Position numbers and translations under genes: made by a program
Assembly (NCBI GenBank): GCA_937959285.1
Contig: CALGAR010000059.1
Span: 1-11,666 of the forward strand
Direction: 5' to 3'
Length of the DNA: 11,666 bases
Source of the DNA: an uncultured Bryobacterales bacterium
GTDB lineage: Bacteria > Acidobacteriota > Terriglobia > Bryobacterales > Bryobacteraceae
Notes under the pieces: generated by a model
Databases searched by the model: none
The model's input: only the letters and a program-made list of their open reading frames with translations
What the model was told of the DNA's origin: nothing
Part shown: in pieces, positions 1 to 7,025 of the stretch
How the letters are laid out: the number at the start of each line of letters is the position of its first letter
Position numbering within the stretch: the first letter of the stretch is position 1

Positions 1-200
1 ACGCCCGACTGGCCGATTTCCCTGCGGATTACGTCGACCGCAGTCTCTGCAGCAACCTCCCGGGCAGCATGGCCGCCCATGCCGTCGACCACGAGGAAGA
101 CGCCGCGCTCGGGGTCGATGTATGTGCGATCCTCGTTGCAGTCCCGATGTAAACCCGGATCGGTGGCGGCTCCAAATGTCCACGCCTTACCCGCGGCCAT
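1..200 (-). CDS. PP2C-family Ser/Thr protein phosphatase, N-terminal part (runs off left edge)
   Basis: Metal-dependent protein phosphatase that removes phosphate from Ser/Thr residues and normally counteracts Hanks-type kinases. Only the first 66 residues are in the window. Two diagnostic PP2C motifs are visible: the N-terminal R-x-x-N-E-D-R motif at residues 19-25 and the metal-binding V-V-D-G-M-G-G-H motif at 37-44, whose Asp39 is a canonical Mn/Mg ligand. The ATG at 198-200 puts these motifs at the usual distance from the N-terminus. A GGGACGG stretch upstream may serve as a weak ribosome-binding site. It is the last visible gene of an operon with the FHA protein, and its start lies inside the preceding 33-codon ORF (14-nt overlap), so translational coupling is likely. 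FHA and PP2C genes commonly sit together in bacterial phospho-signalling loci. The C-terminal half and any sensor or membrane domain cannot be seen. Confidence 0.9.
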   Translation of the reverse strand, partial: MAAGKAWTFGAATDPGLHRDCNEDRTYIDPERGVFLVVDGMGGHAAREVAAETAVDVIRREIGQSG

Positions 201-288
201 GGCGCCCGTCCCAGTTCAGGACTACAAAGCACAGAGTGAGAACCAGAAAGAGAATCAGGAGAGCATCCTGGGCGTAGAACGCGTTCAT
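187..288 (-). CDS. 33-residue putative single-span membrane peptide bridging the FHA and PP2C genes
   Basis: A small ORF too short for most gene callers. It starts with ATG at 286-288, which overlaps the TGA of the FHA gene (285-287) in the classic ATGA arrangement, and it stops with TAA at 187-189, 14 nt inside the phosphatase gene. The product is hydrophobic in the middle: residues 9-24 are almost entirely Leu, Ile, Val, Phe, Ala and Cys, bounded by Asp8 and by Asn25-Trp26-Asp27. The tail carries Arg29, His30 and Arg32, so the positive-inside rule suggests a cytoplasmic C-terminus. A GAGG lies 7 nt before the ATG. I do not recognise a family. It could be a membrane-tethering or regulatory peptide, or simply a translated linker keeping ribosomes moving from FHA to PP2C. 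Support is positional and compositional only. Confidence 0.5.
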   Translation of the reverse strand: MNAFYAQDALLILFLVLTLCFVVLNWDGRHGRG

Positions 289-1109
289 CGTTTCGCCTCG
301 AACGACAGCCTGAATACCTCAGCCAGATCGATTTGCGCCCGATCTGGCAACTCCTGTTCCACTTGCTTTGGCAGCCGCTTGCCATCGACCCATGTGCCAT
401 TTGTGCTCAGGTCTCTGATGAAGAAGCGGTCAAGGATGGGATCGCGGCGCAGCCGGACGTGTTCCCTGGACACCTCATCGGTGGTATAGAGAGCTAAGTC
501 AACAGAAAGGTCTGAACCGCCGCGGCCAATCGTGATCTCATTCTGTGTAACCAGGTAAAGCTGCTCGCCGGAGTCATCCTCATAACGGATTTCTGCATAC
601 ACCGTTTCCGCCGCACGCCGCGTGGGATGATCCGCAGTATGTCGAGTGATGGGTGCTGCCCCTTCCGCCGAATTGACGGCAGGATCCGCTTCAATAAGCG
701 CGGTCATGGCGCCGTGATAGCCGGGTTTCGCCGGCTCGTTGAGTTCCGAGTGAATCTCTACGTGTCCGGCGGGGACGCTTCCCTCTGCATCGGGCAGGAA
801 TTCAATCGACCAGTCGGATGCGGCAATCCGGTAGCACTTCGACGGGCGCCGCCAGGGAAGGCCGAATGGCCGTGCGTTCAGGCGGCGAAGGTGCGCTGAG
901 AGTGCCCGCTTCGCATCTTCGCGTATGAGATGGAAGACACCCGACAGACGCGAATAGTCGTCAGGGTGCATATAAACGCTGTAGATACAGGGCAGAAGCA
1001 CGGCGTAGTTCATTTCGAACTGGCCGAGTGTCATGTTGCGGATGAGTTGCTCGATGATCAGCTTGCCGCTAACAGGAGGCGTCGAGGATGCTCTTTCACT
1101 CTGAGCCAT
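285..1109 (-). CDS. FHA-domain protein with FhaA/DUF3662-like N-terminal domain
   Basis: A 274-residue cytoplasmic phosphothreonine-binding adaptor. Residues about 16-123 resemble the DUF3662 domain of FhaA-type proteins: M-N-Y-A-V-L-L-P, then an M-H-P-D-D-Y segment, a long helix, and a closing S-I-E-F-L-P-D-A-E-G-S-V-P-A-G-H-V-E strand pair. A polar linker (about 124-165) leads to a C-terminal FHA domain (about 168-270). The phosphopeptide-binding residues are intact: G195-R196-G197, S214-R215-E-H217 and N237-G238-T239. The protein should recognise phosphothreonine on a kinase or its substrate. The start chosen is the ATG at 1107-1109. A TTG eight codons upstream (1131-1133) is in frame, but it lies inside an inverted repeat and its GGAG is only 1 nt away. 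The gene heads an operon with the micropeptide and the PP2C phosphatase. No kinase gene is in view. Confidence 0.9.
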   Translation of the reverse strand: MAQSERASSTPPVSGKLIIEQLIRNMTLGQFEMNYAVLLPCIYSVYMHPDDYSRLSGVFHLIREDAKRALSAHLRRLNARPFGLPWRRPSKCYRIAASDWSIEFLPDAEGSVPAGHVEIHSELNEPAKPGYHGAMTALIEADPAVNSAEGAAPITRHTADHPTRRAAETVYAEIRYEDDSGEQLYLVTQNEITIGRGGSDLSVDLALYTTDEVSREHVRLRRDPILDRFFIRDLSTNGTWVDGKRLPKQVEQELPDRAQIDLAEVFRLSFEAKR

Positions 1110-1125
1110 ACATCCGTTACCCGAC

Positions 1126-1159
1126 TTTGACAAACTCCGAGGGAGCGGATTTTGTCAAA
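1126..1159. repeat. Inverted repeat / potential mRNA hairpin just upstream of the FHA start
   Basis: Perfect 9-bp arms TTTGACAAA (1126-1134) and TTTGTCAAA (1151-1159) enclose 16 bp. Inside them CTCC (1135-1138) can pair with GGAG (1142-1145) over a 3-nt loop, so one strand could fold into 13 bp interrupted only by a 5-nt one-sided bulge (1146-1150). It lies downstream of the predicted FHA transcription start and ends 17 nt before the FHA ATG. It could therefore act as an RNA hairpin in the leader or as a dimeric repressor site. No U-tract follows it, so it is not a standard terminator. Confidence 0.6.
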
Positions 1160-1164
1160 CCTGT

Positions 1165-1190
1165 CATACGGCCGCCGCGGTGGCCGGGCT
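1165..1190 (+). repeat. Copy 1 of a ~26-nt intergenic element (GC-rich near-palindrome)
   Basis: The stretch CATA-n-GGCCGCCGCG-(n)-GCCGGGC-n-T recurs almost unchanged at 7711-7738. Here the core is a 16-bp near-palindrome, GGCC-G-CCGCGG-T-GGCC (1170-1185), with one mismatched pair. It sits between the divergent FHA and hemerythrin genes, just downstream of the predicted FHA promoter. See the second copy for the alignment. Confidence 0.45.
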
Positions 1191-1193
1191 TTC

Positions 1194-1222
1194 ATTATAG
1201 AGGCCGAGCGTAACTGAGTCCA
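1194..1222 (-). promoter_or_regulatory. Predicted sigma70-like promoter of the FHA operon
   Basis: Read on the minus strand, a perfect -10 TATAAT (1194-1199) is preceded by exactly 17 bp and a -35 TGGACT (1217-1222, 4 of 6 to consensus). Transcription would start near 1187, giving a leader of roughly 78 nt that contains the GC-rich element and the inverted repeat at 1126-1159. Confidence 0.6.
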
Positions 1223-1281
1223 GCACAGCGCACTGGTTCGGCGGCTCCGGCATGGGACGATGGGAAACCTTTTCGGCTCGA

Positions 1282-1287
1282 TAGAAT
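1282..1287 (+). promoter_or_regulatory. Possible -10 box of the hemerythrin gene
   Basis: TAGAAT matches the -10 consensus at 5 of 6 positions and would place the transcript start near 1294, right at the AGGAGG. No convincing -35 is seen at the correct distance, so this is a weak call. If real, it excludes the upstream in-frame ATG at 1260 as the start. Confidence 0.25.
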
Positions 1288-1307
1288 CCATCGGGGGAGG
1301 AGGAGAG

Positions 1308-1874
1308 ATGGCAAACGGCATTTCGGGCCGAAACCTTGCAGTCATGGCCAGTGGAGTGGCGCTAGGAGTGGCGAGTAGCCGACTCCTGCCTCCGCTTCTT
1401 GCGCAAACCTTTGGCGATGTTCGATCCCGGATGGGGAAGGATCCGCTCGAGCGGCTCACGCAGGACCACCGTCACATCCTGTCTGTGCTGCAACAGATGG
1501 AAGAGACTTCCGTCGACGAGATGGCGCGGCGCGCGCGCCTGTTCCTCTCGCTCAAACGGACATTCGCAAAGCATGCGATGGCCGAAGAGGACATCGTTTA
1601 CCCGCTGCTGCACGACGAAGTGCGCGACGTGGAGCAAACCAAGCGCCTCTATGCAGAGCACGGCGAGATGAAAATTCTTCTCTTTCAGATTGAGCAGGCC
1701 CTCATGGAGCGCCGGGACTGGAATGAGCAGGTGCGACGCCTTCGGAGCATGGTCGAGCGGCATGCCCGCGAGGAAGAAGACGTCGAGTTTCCCCAGCTCC
1801 GGCAGGCTCTCGACATGCGTCGCACGCGCAGGCTGTCTTCGCAGGTACGGCGGGAAGAAGCGCTCGTGCTCTAA
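1308..1874 (+). CDS. Hemerythrin (HHE) domain protein with N-terminal membrane-anchor-like segment
   Basis: A 188-residue four-helix-bundle di-iron protein of the hemerythrin-like (HHE cation-binding) family, expected to bind O2 or NO or to handle iron/redox stress. Candidate iron ligands are in the expected order: D-H54-R-H56, H89-x3-E93, E-H118 and H152-x3-E156. Residues about 9-32 form a Gly/Ala/Val/Leu-rich hydrophobic stretch ending in R-L-L-P-P-L-L, which suggests membrane association or an uncleaved signal anchor. The ATG at 1308 is preceded by a perfect AGGAGG (1298-1303) with a 4-nt spacer. An in-frame ATG at 1260 would add 16 residues but lacks a good ribosome-binding site and breaks the anchor layout. 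It is monocistronic, divergent from the FHA gene and convergent with the TPR gene 58 bp away. The exact ligand chemistry is not known from sequence. Confidence 0.88.
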   Translation: MANGISGRNLAVMASGVALGVASSRLLPPLLAQTFGDVRSRMGKDPLERLTQDHRHILSVLQQMEETSVDEMARRARLFLSLKRTFAKHAMAEEDIVYPLLHDEVRDVEQTKRLYAEHGEMKILLFQIEQALMERRDWNEQVRRLRSMVERHAREEEDVEFPQLRQALDMRRTRRLSSQVRREEALVL

Positions 1875-1932
1875 GGATCGCTCCGGCCGGCGGTTCGAAC
1901 GCTGGAATCTCAGTTCTGCTGGAAAGGGCTTC

Positions 1933-3414
1933 TTATCGAGGCAGAATGTCCAGCGCGTACTGGATATCGAGATCCGTCGGATCCATTTGGCGGGCAGCTT
2001 CCAATTCTTTACGGGCCGCCGCCACATCGCCGGAGCGCGCCAGGATCAGGCCGAGGTTCTTTTGTAGCGCCGCGCGGATCGGACAGCTTCCGCACGCATC
2101 GACAGCCGCTCGCAGCTTGTTCACCGCTGTCTGCCAGTCCTTCTCCTTGGCGGCATCGAGACCGAGATTCGACAAAACCCGCGCCTGCGTGATCGCCAGC
2201 TCGTTCTGCTTGAGCTCGCGCACGCGCTTGGCCAGAGCCTCGACCTCGGGAGACTGCGTCCCGGCCAGCGCTCGAAGCAGTGCGTACGCCGCCTGTGAGT
2301 CCATGGGATCGAGACGCGCTGCCTCGCGTAAATGCGCAATCCCTTCCTCCTTCCGGCCTAGCCGGATCAGGGCCTGTCCCAGGGCGAGCTGCGCCTTCCC
2401 GTTCGCTGGTTCCGCCTTCACCACTTTTGCGAGCAAATCCGCCGCCTCTGCCTGTTTGCCGAGTCCCACAAGCGAATTACCCAGGACAAGCATGGCCGGT
2501 GCATAGCCAGGCTGAAGTCGTAGCGCAGTTTCAAGTGCGGCTTTTGCTTCCTCATGCTGCTTCAACTCGTGTAGCGCCCTGCCCCGATAATAGTGCGCAG
2601 CCGCCAGTTTAGGGTTCAGCCGTACCGCTTCATTGAACGACTTCAGCGCTTCTGGCTGGTTGCCCATGTCAGCCAGCGTGACACCCAAATTTACGTGCAC
2701 CTCTGCTGAGCCCGGCTGAACCTCTATCAGGCTCCGAAAGACCCCTGCTGCCGCCTCAAGCTGGCGCATGTGTACCAGGGTCATGCCCAAGGCCGACAGA
2801 AGTGTTGTGTCCTTGGGCTTCGCAGCAAGTCCCTTCCGAAGTACCTGCGTGGCCTCCGTGTACCGCTTCTGCTGCGTCAGGTGAAGCCCGAGCGCCAGAT
2901 ACGGCTTCGGATCAGCGGGCGTAAACGAGATCGATTCCCTGAGTGCTTTCTCGGCTTCCTGACCCCTGCCTCGCCGGATCAACGTAGCTGCGTATTCCTG
3001 CAAGACCGTGCTCAGAACAGCCTGAATGTTTGTGTCGCCCGGCTTCAACTGCGCTGCGGCCCGCAGGTGTTCGACCGCGCCCGCATGGTCGCCCGCCTCG
3101 GATAAGGCGAGACCCAGGTTGTAGCGCGCTTCAAGAAGCTTCGGATTCCGCTTGACCGCTTCCCGAAACGCCGAGATTGCACACTTCGTGTCCCTACGCT
3201 CGATAAACCAGTAGCCGAGAGCGCTATAGGCTTCCGCGCTCGCCTGGCTGTGAATCTCTGGCGCAAGGTCCGGAGGAGGGGTACAGCCGGAAGGAACCTC
3301 GGCAGACGCCACGCCTGCCAGCAAACTCAACAGCAGACATGCGGTTTGGCAAGCCCGCCCCCGAAGACCGGAGTCTCCGGGGGCTGCCACCGCGCGCGGA
3401 ATCAGCCTTACCAA
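1933..3414 (-). CDS. Exported tetratricopeptide-repeat protein
   Basis: A 493-residue protein made almost entirely of TPR units of about 34 residues, roughly ten of them, from about residue 58 to the C-terminus. The W/L-G-Y/A-P pattern is clear in segments such as A-R-Y-N-L-G-L-A-L and V-H-V-N-L-G-V-T-L. Residues 21-38 form a hydrophobic signal peptide with a probable signal peptidase I site A-S-A|E-V after residue 38, so the protein is periplasmic or outer-membrane attached. The start is TTG at 3412-3414, preceded by GGGAAGG (3425-3419) 4 nt away. A GTG eight codons downstream (3388-3390) would shorten the rather long n-region. The start overlaps the stop of the TonB-dependent receptor gene by 7 nt, so the two are co-translated. 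TPR proteins scaffold protein complexes; here it may bind the periplasmic face of the receptor (inference). No enzymatic domain is present. Confidence 0.88.
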   Translation of the reverse strand: MVRLIPRAVAAPGDSGLRGRACQTACLLLSLLAGVASAEVPSGCTPPPDLAPEIHSQASAEAYSALGYWFIERRDTKCAISAFREAVKRNPKLLEARYNLGLALSEAGDHAGAVEHLRAAAQLKPGDTNIQAVLSTVLQEYAATLIRRGRGQEAEKALRESISFTPADPKPYLALGLHLTQQKRYTEATQVLRKGLAAKPKDTTLLSALGMTLVHMRQLEAAAGVFRSLIEVQPGSAEVHVNLGVTLADMGNQPEALKSFNEAVRLNPKLAAAHYYRGRALHELKQHEEAKAALETALRLQPGYAPAMLVLGNSLVGLGKQAEAADLLAKVVKAEPANGKAQLALGQALIRLGRKEEGIAHLREAARLDPMDSQAAYALLRALAGTQSPEVEALAKRVRELKQNELAITQARVLSNLGLDAAKEKDWQTAVNKLRAAVDACGSCPIRAALQKNLGLILARSGDVAAARKELEAARQMDPTDLDIQYALDILPR

Positions 3415-6400
3415 ACCACCTTCCCGGCAAGCTGTACCACGCGGTTTCCAGTAGAACCGCGCACCTGACCGAAGAACGGGCTTGCCATGTTGGCGTCCGG
3501 AATGTTGAAGATAGGTGTGTTCGTAGCTCCGAAAGCTTCGGCGCGGAGTTCGAAGCGCACCTGCTCATTGATGGGGAACCGCCGGAATAGCGAGAAGTCA
3601 AGGTTGCGCGTCCAGTCCTGCCGCATGATGTTGCGGCCAGCGTTGCCATAGGTGAACTGAGGAGGCGTCGCAAAGGCCTCCGTGTTGAACCAGCGTTCCG
3701 GAGTCCGCTTGTCGAGCCTCCAGTCCCCGACCACATTCGGCCTCATGTATGTATTGGGATTGCCGACGTTGGCGATGTCGCCCGGAATGCTCACATGGAA
3801 CGGCAGTCCGGAACGCAACTGCAGGATGCCGTTAACTTGCCATCCACCGATGATATAGTCGGCCACCTTGTTGTTCGTGGCGAGCCATTTACCCCGGCCG
3901 AACGGCAGTTCGTAGATGAAGCTTCCGACAAAGTTATGCGGCACGTCGTAGGACGAGACGCTCCGGCTGCCGTTCAAATCGTATTCGTTCTGCACCGCGC
4001 AGCCTTCGGTGCCGAAAAAGCCGGAGCAGGCGATGTCAATGGACTTCGACCATGTGTAATTGGTAATGAACATCAGCCCGTTGCTGAAGCTGCGCTTTAA
4101 CGACAACTGGAACGCGTTGTAGTTATTCCGCCCGATGCTCTTGGCGAAGTAAGTCGGCTTCATGTAGGGGAAACGCATCCGGTCTCTCGGATCACCCGGT
4201 CCTGGAACAACTGCGGTATTTCTGGCAGCCCCCAGATCCAGACGGCGGCCGCCCGAGCCCACATAGTCCACCGATAGCACCGTGTTCTGAGCCACCTGGT
4301 GCTGAATGCCGAAGTTCCACTGCAACGAGTAGCCGTTCTTCCACTCCGGATCCATATACCACCAGTTCATCTGCCATGGAAGCTCGGGAGGCAGGTTCGT
4401 CGCTCCCAGCCACTCCGTTTGCATCTTCACGCCCGGAAACAGATCGGATGGTGTCGGGTTGTTCAGATTCGTGTACATCGTTGTGGCAACCATTGGCCAG
4501 TTGCCGCCGATGCCCCGCGCCGACTGGTAGACGCCGGCCCAGCTGTCATAAAAGATTCCGAACGACGTCCGGATCGCCGTCTTCTGTGTCGCCCGGTAGG
4601 CGATGCCGAGCCGCGGGCCAAACATGTACGGGCTGCCCCTCATGATCGTGCCGCCGGGCGCCTCAATGACGTTCTCGGGCAGCTTTCCGTCCGGCGTCGG
4701 GATGCACGGCGCTTTACCGAGTTGCGAGCAGGGCCCCGGCACTTTGAGAACCCAGTACTCCCCGGTGTCCGTGTTCATGTTGCCCGTGTAGATGTTGTTG
4801 TCTTCCACCCTGCCGAACGGGGGAATCCAGGTGTAGTCGTAACGCAGACCGATATTGATCGTGAGCCGCTGCGTCGCCTTCCAGGAATCGGAGATGTAGA
4901 GACCCATCGAACCGCCAAATCGCAGACTTTCCAGCAGGTCCCTCCGGGTAGAAGAAAATGGAACGTTCAGCAAGGCAGAGGCAATCGAATTCCCCGTGTT
5001 CGCGGAGTTGTTCGGGTCGGCTGTCTCATATTCGCGGAAGCTGACGGTATGGTAGTTGATGACCATACCCATATCAGCGCGTATGAACTCGCCGCCCATT
5101 CGCAAGGTGTGGTTGCCCACAATTTTTGAATAGTTGCCCTTGATCTGCCAGTTGTCGCCAGGCCGATTCACAGTGTGGTTGTCACCGCCCGAAAACCAGT
5201 TCGATATGCTGACGCCCGGATAGAGCGTGACGCCTCCGGTAGTGTATTCGGTCAGCCCCGGCCCCAAGCCCATCTTGGACCCAAAATCAGCAGGTAAGTT
5301 CGTGTACCGCGCCTCATCCGGCAACCGCACCTTCGAACGGCCAAACTGAACCTGCAACACGCTCGTCGGGCCGAAGGTGTGGTTCCAGCTCGTACCGTAG
5401 TTGTGGGCGAACATGTTGTTGTACGAATCCACGCCGACTCGCTGTGGATTGTACCGCCATTGATACAGGCCGCTGTACCGGAACCATACCTGGTCCTTCT
5501 CGCTTATAACGTGGTCCCCGCGGACGGTGAATGAATCCTGGCGCTGCGTTCCGGTGGTGGCATTCACCTGGTTGAAGTCGCGTCGCCCGGTATCGATCGG
5601 CTTCGGTACCGTTGTCTGCATGTAGTAGAGCATTGTCGGATCGAGCCGGGATGCCGGAATGACATTCCCAGGGAACGGCGTTCGGACATACGACACTCCG
5701 TCCGGACCGATCGCCGTGCTTACCGGGTCGAAGATCTGCCGCGTGCTGATCTCGCCGTTCAAATCCTTGCTGAAATCACCTTGCAGCATGGCCTCGGTCG
5801 GAACATTGAAGTAAGAGAAGGCGGGCTGGCGGTAACGAAAACCCTCATAGCCGCCAAACACAAATGTCCGGTTCCGCCCGTTGTAAACCTTTGGGATATA
5901 AACAGGACCTCCCGCCACCGCTCCAAATTGATTCGCCTTGAACGCCGGCACTGTCGGCAGGAAGGAATTGCGAGCGTTCAACGCGTTGTTCTTCAAGAAC
6001 TCAAACGCGGAGCCGTGGAATTCGTTCGTCCCCGACTTCGTCGCCACGTTGATGGTCCCACCGGTCGACATACCGATGTCAGAGGAGTCGTTGTGGGACT
6101 GCACCTTGAATTCCTCGATGGCGTCCACAATCGGAGGAATCGCATAGGCGTTCCCGAACGTCTCGATGTTCACAATGCCGTCCAACAGATACATGTTTGC
6201 CCGGTTATTTTGTCCGTTAACGGATGGGTTGTATACGGTCTGCCCGACGAGGCCGCGTGTATAACTGAGGCTCTGCGATCCGCTGATCCCTGCGACGTTC
6301 ACACCAGGCTGCAGCAACAGCATCTGCGTAAAGCTGCGGCCGTTGAGCGGAAGATCCACGACCTGCTTCTGCTCGATGACCGTCCCAAGCTCAGCCGAAG

Positions 6401-6800
6401 AACTTTGGACCTGGGCGGCGGCAGCCGCGACTGTGACGGTCTCCGAAACCGCGCCAACCGTTAGCACAAAATCCATCGTGGCAAGCTGTCCGACCTGAAG
6501 GTTGAAAGGCTCAAGCCTCCGGGTTCCGAACCCCTCTGCCGAAGCAGAAAGCGTGTACCTTCCGATGGTGACGTTCTGAAACCGGTACAGCCCGGTCTCA
6601 TTGGTCTGGGTGCGTAGCTCGACGTTCGTGGCGACATTGGTCAACACGATCTGAGCACCTGGTATGACCGCGCCAGCCGGGTCCGTCACAGTTCCGGTAA
6701 TCGACGCAGTCGAAACCTGAGCAACCGCCCCTGCCGCGAGCAACAGGAGCATTCCAATAAGCAGCGCAGCGCTACTGGCTAAGTACCGCAATCGCCTCAT
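3408..6800 (-). CDS. Oar-like TonB-dependent outer-membrane protein with carboxypeptidase-regulatory-like domain
   Basis: A 1,130-residue outer-membrane barrel. Residues 1-27 are a signal peptide (R-R-L-R followed by a Leu/Ala core and A-V-A|Q). Residues about 32-112 form a carboxypeptidase-D regulatory-like beta-sandwich (I-T-G-T-V-T-D-P-x-G-A-V-I-P-G-A, then G-x-Y-R-F). Residues about 135-260 are the plug, with the typical L-P-L-N-G-R-S-F, V-N-G-Q-N-N-R-A-N and I-N-V-A-T-K-S-G-T-N motifs. The rest is a long beta-barrel ending in aromatic Trp. This architecture is characteristic of the expanded Oar family in Acidobacteriota, generally thought to import or bind large substrates such as glycans or peptides; the substrate cannot be read from sequence. 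The ATG at 6798-6800 has a good GGAGAA (6812-6807) 6 nt upstream. It is the first gene of an operon with the TPR protein. No FecI/FecR-type regulator is adjacent. Confidence 0.93.
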   Translation of the reverse strand: MRRLRYLASSAALLIGMLLLLAAGAVAQVSTASITGTVTDPAGAVIPGAQIVLTNVATNVELRTQTNETGLYRFQNVTIGRYTLSASAEGFGTRRLEPFNLQVGQLATMDFVLTVGAVSETVTVAAAAAQVQSSSAELGTVIEQKQVVDLPLNGRSFTQMLLLQPGVNVAGISGSQSLSYTRGLVGQTVYNPSVNGQNNRANMYLLDGIVNIETFGNAYAIPPIVDAIEEFKVQSHNDSSDIGMSTGGTINVATKSGTNEFHGSAFEFLKNNALNARNSFLPTVPAFKANQFGAVAGGPVYIPKVYNGRNRTFVFGGYEGFRYRQPAFSYFNVPTEAMLQGDFSKDLNGEISTRQIFDPVSTAIGPDGVSYVRTPFPGNVIPASRLDPTMLYYMQTTVPKPIDTGRRDFNQVNATTGTQRQDSFTVRGDHVISEKDQVWFRYSGLYQWRYNPQRVGVDSYNNMFAHNYGTSWNHTFGPTSVLQVQFGRSKVRLPDEARYTNLPADFGSKMGLGPGLTEYTTGGVTLYPGVSISNWFSGGDNHTVNRPGDNWQIKGNYSKIVGNHTLRMGGEFIRADMGMVINYHTVSFREYETADPNNSANTGNSIASALLNVPFSSTRRDLLESLRFGGSMGLYISDSWKATQRLTINIGLRYDYTWIPPFGRVEDNNIYTGNMNTDTGEYWVLKVPGPCSQLGKAPCIPTPDGKLPENVIEAPGGTIMRGSPYMFGPRLGIAYRATQKTAIRTSFGIFYDSWAGVYQSARGIGGNWPMVATTMYTNLNNPTPSDLFPGVKMQTEWLGATNLPPELPWQMNWWYMDPEWKNGYSLQWNFGIQHQVAQNTVLSVDYVGSGGRRLDLGAARNTAVVPGPGDPRDRMRFPYMKPTYFAKSIGRNNYNAFQLSLKRSFSNGLMFITNYTWSKSIDIACSGFFGTEGCAVQNEYDLNGSRSVSSYDVPHNFVGSFIYELPFGRGKWLATNNKVADYIIGGWQVNGILQLRSGLPFHVSIPGDIANVGNPNTYMRPNVVGDWRLDKRTPERWFNTEAFATPPQFTYGNAGRNIMRQDWTRNLDFSLFRRFPINEQVRFELRAEAFGATNTPIFNIPDANMASPFFGQVRGSTGNRVVQLAGKVVW

Positions 6801-6882
6801 ATGCTCTTCTCCACATACAGCCGCCGTGAGGGCTCCTGAATCAGTGCGGAGTACTACCTCCCTACTTCCGGCTACATCAGCC

Positions 6883-6906
6883 CCTCTGTGATAGAGGACT
6901 CTGTGA
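6883..6906. repeat. Short inverted repeat plus direct repeat, candidate regulator site
   Basis: CCTCT-gtgat-AGAGG (6883-6897) is a perfect 5-bp-arm palindrome. The octamer CTCTGTGA occurs at 6884-6891 and again at 6899-6906, 15 bp apart. It lies about 85 bp upstream of the receptor ATG, where an operator for that gene could be. The arms are short, so chance is possible. Confidence 0.35.
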
Positions 6907-7025
6907 AATGGCTAACAGGCTTTCATAAGTCACACTTCATGTCAATAGATAAATTGCGCAGAACTTGGCGGTGGGTAAGCCTTGCGTCCCGGCACGGGCG
7001 CATGAGTCCGTCTCAGCTCATCCGC

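Noticed and set aside
29..400. Open frame of 123 codons on the minus strand across the FHA/PP2C junction
   Set aside because: Arg/Ser-rich shadow translation out of frame with both real genes; the true PP2C motifs are in another frame.
1131..1133. TTG start for the FHA gene (eight extra residues)
   Set aside because: It lies inside the inverted repeat, and its only SD-like GGAG is 1 nt away. The ATG at 1107-1109 leaves the domain intact.
1260..1307. Upstream ATG for the hemerythrin gene
   Set aside because: No good ribosome-binding site, whereas a perfect AGGAGG sits 4 nt before the ATG at 1308; the extra 16 residues are Gly/Ser-rich without homology that I recognise.
1875..1932. Terminator between the convergent hemerythrin and TPR genes
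   Set aside because: Only a short CCGGCCGG palindrome (1883-1890) and no T-run; not enough to call.
1362..2027. 221-codon minus-strand open frame opposite the hemerythrin gene
   Set aside because: It runs antisense through the hemerythrin ligand codons and into the TPR gene end; composition is shadow-like.
4299..5129. 276-codon open frame on the plus strand inside the receptor gene
   Set aside because: Antisense shadow in high-GC DNA; Arg/His/Val-rich with no recognisable domain, whereas the opposite strand has a full TonB-dependent receptor.
5781..6464. 227-codon plus-strand open frame inside the receptor gene
   Set aside because: Antisense shadow of conserved plug-domain codons; no domain or ribosome-binding site.
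6923..6945. TTGACA on the minus strand as a receptor promoter
   Set aside because: The nearest -10-like hexamer (TATGAA) is only 12 bp away, too close for a sigma70 promoter.
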